Below, piece by piece: positions 58,981-64,000 of a stretch of 64,000 bases of DNA; the stretch's first letter is position 1; every line of letters starts with the position of its first letter. Origin of the DNA: Homalodisca vitripennis (lineage: Eukaryota > Arthropoda > Insecta > Hemiptera > Cicadellidae); NCBI RefSeq assembly GCF_021130785.1, contig NW_025776817.1:175121-239120 (forward strand), written 5' to 3'. Below the pieces are notes generated by a model. It saw only the letters and a program-made list of their open reading frames with translations. It did no database searches and was not told the origin of the DNA. A program made the translations under genes and the position numbers.

Positions 58981-60080
58981 ATACACAAATAAAATGGACA
59001 ATGGTATACAAAGTAAAATGTAACATGATGGCTACTATTGTCTTGTGCTGGGAAATGCGTCACTGTTGAAACCCCATAAAATCTGGTAGTCCATTGCGTT
59101 CAGCCTCTGGGTCCTTATATTAACCAATCGTATTCCTGGAATTTAATTTGTAGTTGACAAAAAATAATTGCCGTGAGCTTGAGCGAAAGCCTATCACTGT
59201 AATGTCTGTCCTGTCCGTTTTTCTGTCTGTCCGCGGCTTTTTAAAAATAGAACCGCTTTTACAGGAGTACTGAGAGTCTTGAAACGGGCTTAATAATCTT
59301 CTGTACTTATTAAACGCTAACAAACATAAAACTTTCTACTGCGACTTAATGGGCATAAAATCTAACTTTTTTTGGATGCAATCCAAAGTAGCACCTTTTA
59401 TTAACCTCGAACATAGATGTTCCCGTTAGGAGATTCGGTGGAAAATTTTAATGTAAGGGTAGATTGATGCGGAAGTTTTAATTTAATGGTTCCATACCCT
59501 ATAGAGAACATATTGCCGCCAGAGATATACCTCTAAAAGTTTAGTCTTAAACAAAAATTTTGACGCTCGAAATTTTCCATTACTGATCTTATGTTGCTAG
59601 GTATCAAGAATGGTTTTTAAATTTCATTGGAACAATATATCAGATGATAGTCTACAACACATTACACACTTGTTGAACCGAAAGTTTTCATGTACTAATG
59701 GTGGAAAAAATAATTACGACAGATTACTCTGGAAAAATTAATTTCATCGTGTAAAACATATTTTTTTGTATAATAAAAAAAGTGTCCTCCATAATAGGTG
59801 CATTCAAATCATAGATTTTGAATTAATATTTTTTGCAGCGATTTGTGTTTTTCTATGTGAATGTTCTTTTATTTGCCCACAGACCCAGACCTTGAGCAAA
59901 ATAACGATTATAGTTAGGCATTGTCATGCAAACCCCACGGAGCCTGTCTCGTGACACATTGTGGCGTACTCTGCGTTTTTTATTTTCCAAATGGTACAAC
60001 AGTCTGAAAAAGGGGAACTTATTCTATGGAAACTTGGTAGATATCAGTAAAAGGCACTTGGTAAGAATCAGAAACTTTTC
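58981..60080 (+). repeat. Family B, copy B4b, right part
   Basis: GCTGGGAAATGCGTCACTGTTGAA (59047) matches 38429, and TAGTTAGGCATTGTCATGCA with GTGACACATTGTGGCGTACT (59910-59975) matches 41270-41333. The CTTGGTAGATATCAG repeat (60035) matches the 41405 array. Confidence 0.65.
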
Positions 60081-62389
60081 TAATATTTTATGTACATAAT
60101 TTTGTTAAATATTGTAATCACATTAATACTTCATATCAATAACATAAGCATAACAAAGATTCATAAGACAAGGCATCTCATACTAAAATTATACTACCTT
60201 TAATAAGCACTCAATTTTAGAATCGTGAAGTAAAAGTTATTACTCAGGAATATCTAAATAATATTTGTTTAAGTAAATAGAAATCCGTAAGACTTTTGTT
60301 GGGGAAGGGCAATAAAACGTTATTAAAGGTCTAAAAATTTTAAATCAATTTCATGGGACACTATGGAAACGTGATTGGCCTCTTTATAACGTTAGAATAA
60401 AGCGTTTAGATTCCCCGAAGCACCTTGAATACTGGTTATTTAAATATCGTTCTGTTTGTAATCAAACATAAATTTTAAATACATTTAAAAATATAATAAA
60501 ACGAAAAAGTGTATTAGACATAACCGCAGTCTAGTATCAGGTGACGTATCAATCGGTGAAAACGTTTATTAAAACGCTAGTAAGCAGCCGCTCCTCCAGA
60601 TTTGGGATTATATGATTGACTAATATGTGTAAGACTTGATGATAGCTCTACCATCGTATATTTTGACACTGGCGCAAAGTATTTACGATTGCACAATTAC
60701 AAAATGTTTTGCAGTTATTTTGAATATTAATATAGTATGATCTCAACTTCATTATTTCATAAGAATTAATACTAGAACTATTTTTTTTACAGAATCATAA
60801 ATGTTTTTGCAACTGTTAGCGTAAAATTTATTTACTACGAGGAACGTTTTCAGGGAAACAATTGTAAATCTAATACAAAATATTAATGGGTGTCTAGGAG
60901 GAAGATCCACTTTGCACTGTAAACCGGGAGTCCCATTGAAAAAATTAGGGGTTATTCTAGAGAAGAAATTCGTTGACCCAAATTTTTGGTGAAAGTGTGG
61001 GAAAAGGTTAAAACATATCACACTTATGTTTTTTCAATACAGTTTTTTCTGCCTTTTTAAACACTTTAAAACTTAACCGTCAAAAAAATGGACACTTCAC
61101 CGTCCAGACTACCTAGATAATATACTGAATACCTCATTGTATATTTAGTTTACTTGCGGATATTACATTTATTTCAGCGCTAAGGTTGAAGTTAAATGTG
61201 TACAAATAAAAAATAAAATGTGTGAAAGTCAGAGAATCATTTCGTGTTGTTAAACCATTTGACATAGAGCTTTTTAGTGAATAGGTGTGCAATGTCCTTA
61301 ATCGAGAAATTCGCGACTATCAATTTTAATACAAATCAGATTGTTATGTATAAAAATGCAATTTACTCTCCGCCTTGCTATGACCCGATTTACTCATTCT
61401 TGGAATAATCTATACAACGTCGACATTACATAAAGTAATGATTTGGAAACAAACATTGTAGTAAAATAATTTAACTTAGATTAATTATAAAACCTCAAGT
61501 ATAACCATGACACTGTGATAACGGAACGCTAGTTCAGTAACCAACCCTAATTCCGCTCAACCACTTTGTCACGGAACGCTTTTTACAACAACGAGATACG
61601 CAGAGCGTTTTTTGTAAGTGTTTAGCAGTAAATTTTACAAGAAATCTTTCAAAAATAGAACATTTTCAGCATAAGATAAAGATGAAGCGATAATAATAAC
61701 TATTGAATAGATATGCTATAATTGCAACTCAGATGACGTGTTTGAAATTATTTCAAATTACTAAACCTCAACCAGCTGATTTAAATTGCCAGCAAGTTTA
61801 AATAAAAAACAACACATGATTTATTGGGGTTATAAAAAAAAGTTATTAATTGGACATGTAAATTATCTTGAAAAGGCATTATAAATAGATAGAGTAGGGA
61901 GAAATTCTGCAAAATTAAATTAAGCTCCTAGTACCAATTGCCGCTTAGCATTTTATTCAAGTTCCATGTCGCTAACAAACCTCCATCTTGAGCACTATTC
62001 CTTAACTGGGTGATACTAAAACACTGTAAAGCAGCTCTCTGTAAATAATATATAGCTTTGGAATGGCACGTAAGCACTCTTTAACCTTTGTATCTTAGCC
62101 GCGTCACACCTAGAATTCCCAGCATGGTAGATACACCAATCTCTCGAGTAAATCTTCAGTATTAATTATTAGCCAAAAACACATCGAATATTAAAAAAAA
62201 AAAACATTTTCCAATAAGATATACAAGCTCTTTCCATCTTAATTTTTAAGGAGTCTCAGATGTTGAAAGGACCGGGCTTGTCGTTAAGCCGTCGTGTACA
62301 AACTTATGGAAGAAAAAGTATGAATAATTATATCAATTATCTGAAGTTCCGAAATATATTACCATATTAGACATACAATTCTTTCATAC
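60081..62389. other. No gene seen
   Basis: AT-rich with scattered short open frames lacking recognisable content. A short direct repeat, ACGGAACGCTAGTTCAG / ACGGAACGCTTTTTAC, is at 61521 and 61573. Confidence 0.45.
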
Positions 62390-62720
62390 ACGTGAACACG
62401 TCTTCAGCTAATGAAACATGTGACACATACCTAATAGTAATACTATTTAAAATTATAAATTTCCATGGAAACAACAAGGGGAAAATTTTGGAGGTATTTT
62501 AAAATTTTTTGATAGTTCAGCTTTCTTTTTCAAAAGTACCTACTCGCAGTAAGCCAGAGAACCACCAGCGGGAAAACAGGATGCGATGGCGAGGAGCAGG
62601 ACCAGGACCTATATGGATAAAATTTCTTTTATTATTAAGAAAAAATACATTCCGTTCTTTCTATCTTTTGTTACTTGAAGCAGTTTACATCCTAGTTTAG
62701 CGACTATTAATCATAGCACT
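62390..62720 (+). repeat. Family B fragment
   Basis: TTTCCATGGAAACAACAAGG (62460), GGATGCGATGGCGAGGAGC (62579), AGGACCAGGACCTATATGG (62598) and GAAGCAGTTTACATCCTAG (62678) follow the order seen at 14190-14330 and 12470-12700. Confidence 0.65.
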
Positions 62721-64000
62721 GACCACTAGAAAATAGCACATGTATTAAAAAACTAAATTTAATAATGGAAAAAGAATGTTTATATTAGTTCATTTTTTGA
62801 ATTAGGACCCCATTCTTGTTTTGTAAAAAATTTGATATAAAAAATTTTTACGTTTATTTTATCTAATCGGGATATACGCTGATATATCTTTCGATTAGGA
62901 AGTTGATTAGAGAAGGATTGGGCCTGTTTTTAAATAGTTGATAAAAACTCAATACTTTTACTTATATCTAACAGCAATCTTTTTGAAATTCTTTTAAAGG
63001 TAAATATAGACAAATTTAAGTAAATTATTATATGCTACCGAACTAAGTGTAAAAAAACTTAACTAAATTACGTTAAATTATTTAACCTATGAAAGATACT
63101 CTTGTTAGAAGGCACCTAACAAAATATAGTTGGTCTAATTTACATTTTTTTTTTCAAATAAATCCTTCTTATACTTCACAAGTGCCTCATTGACTACATA
63201 ACACATTTTTTTCCCTAAAACAGTAGGATTCCCTTCATATCCGTGTCTGAGAGGGTGGGGGAAAATTTCCCCCCTTGCGCGCTTTTGTAAGTTGGCATTC
63301 GACACGGGACCGATTGCGTTGTATTTTTTGTCAGTGCACGCGTGTTAGTATCAATACTTCGTTTAGTTTTTTTATTGTAACTAGAATGTGTGTGTTTTTT
63401 AAAAACTATTTCAAATACTGAAAATGTTACATACTTTTCAACACACCGCTCTTTTTAAGAACAAATTATAATATGGAGTGGAAGTAGGATTACAAACACT
63501 TCTAATAGATAAAATTGTACTGGATTTTTTAACAGTAGTTATAATCATTGTGAAAATATCATCACACCACGCATTTTGGGATGATAATAACCAAGAAACC
63601 CATTGTTAGGCCAACCAGTTAAGCCCTACTAAAACTGCAATGTAAAAAAACAATCAACTCATTAAAACGCAGCGCTAGACACAACATGGAATATTGCGGG
63701 ACATAGCTTATAAGCCTACAATTTGTCATACTTTAGTTTTTCTGTTTATTGAATTGGTGGTTACCCATATTATGTTTAAGCTGCAAACCTAATACTAAAT
63801 CACATATTTGTAGAAGTGGTTTTTTAGAGAGTATGCAGTTCATTTTTGAAATTTATATTGAATACGAACTGACTATGTCCATTCTAATGTCAAGTCGATT
63901 AATAATCACTAAAGCCATTTCAACATGTAAACAATCCTTTATTTAAATAATAAAGGGATTTAAAAAAAATTTCATGTTAAAATACGACGGGAAAAAGTAA
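62721..64000. other. No gene seen
   Basis: AT-rich. A GC-richer patch at 63240-63330 (GTGTCTGAGAGGGTGGGGG ... CGACACGGGACC) contains a short inverted GTGTC/GACAC pair. A small palindrome, CCTTTATTTAAATAATAAAGG, is near 63936. Neither could be assigned. Confidence 0.4.

Noticed and set aside
60752..61021. 89-codon minus-strand frame.
   Set aside because: Composition follows the AT-rich background and no domain, splice context or repeat conservation supports it.
1..64000. CRISPR arrays, bacterial operons, defence systems and endogenous viral genes.
   Set aside because: The tandem repeats lack spacer-repeat structure, there are no prokaryotic genes, and all protein matches are to eukaryotic transposons. 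No viral protein signature was seen.

Overview
The window is AT-rich, intron-era eukaryotic DNA with no host gene that I can recognise. Every convincing protein match is to a eukaryotic transposable element. The combination of a jockey-type LINE, a Tc1/mariner element with TA flanks, piggyBac-like elements with TTAA flanks, a TTAA-flanked element with a Mutator-like transposase and Helitron fossils points to an arthropod, most likely an insect. A hemipteran is a guess that the window cannot prove. There are no operons, ribosome binding sites, rRNA, tRNA or CRISPR structures that I can support.

Layout. 1-620: end of a 146-bp satellite array with an inverted scrap at its edge. 1.5-8.2 kb: non-coding dispersed repeats (families here called A, B and C). 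8.2-9.2 kb: a 249-codon DUF7869-like transposon ORF followed by 32-bp repeats. 9.4-11.7 kb: an internally deleted piggyBac-like element. 13.0-13.8 kb: the 3' end of a dead Helitron on the minus strand. 14.1-17.7 kb: a minus-strand jockey-like LINE lying inside a family B repeat. 18.2-24.7 kb: sparse repeats. 24756-27700: a Kolobok-like DNA transposon with a frameshifted transposase. 29-32 kb: a TA microsatellite, a 52-bp tandem repeat and a second Helitron-type helicase fossil. 34.2-42 kb: the longest family B copy, carrying a head-to-tail array of Helitron-like small elements at 38.9-40.6 kb. 43.2-45.6 kb: another B copy split by a 1.0-kb piggyBac-like MITE. 45988-47326: a Tc1/mariner element. 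48.9-60.1 kb: two further B segments separated by a 3'-truncated second LINE copy. 60-64 kb: mostly featureless.

The interest lies in the layering. Copies within the window serve as empty-site or intact references for one another. They date insertions relatively, show that the long LINE ORF has a catalytic-site change (YADE) where the decayed copy keeps YADD, and show an internal deletion in the same ORF. The 50.7-57.0 kb block differs from its paralogues largely by small base insertions, which looks more like unpolished long-read sequence than normal decay. The main undescribed item is family B, a non-coding repeat of at least 6-7 kb that makes up a large share of the window. I found no new defence or metabolic system.
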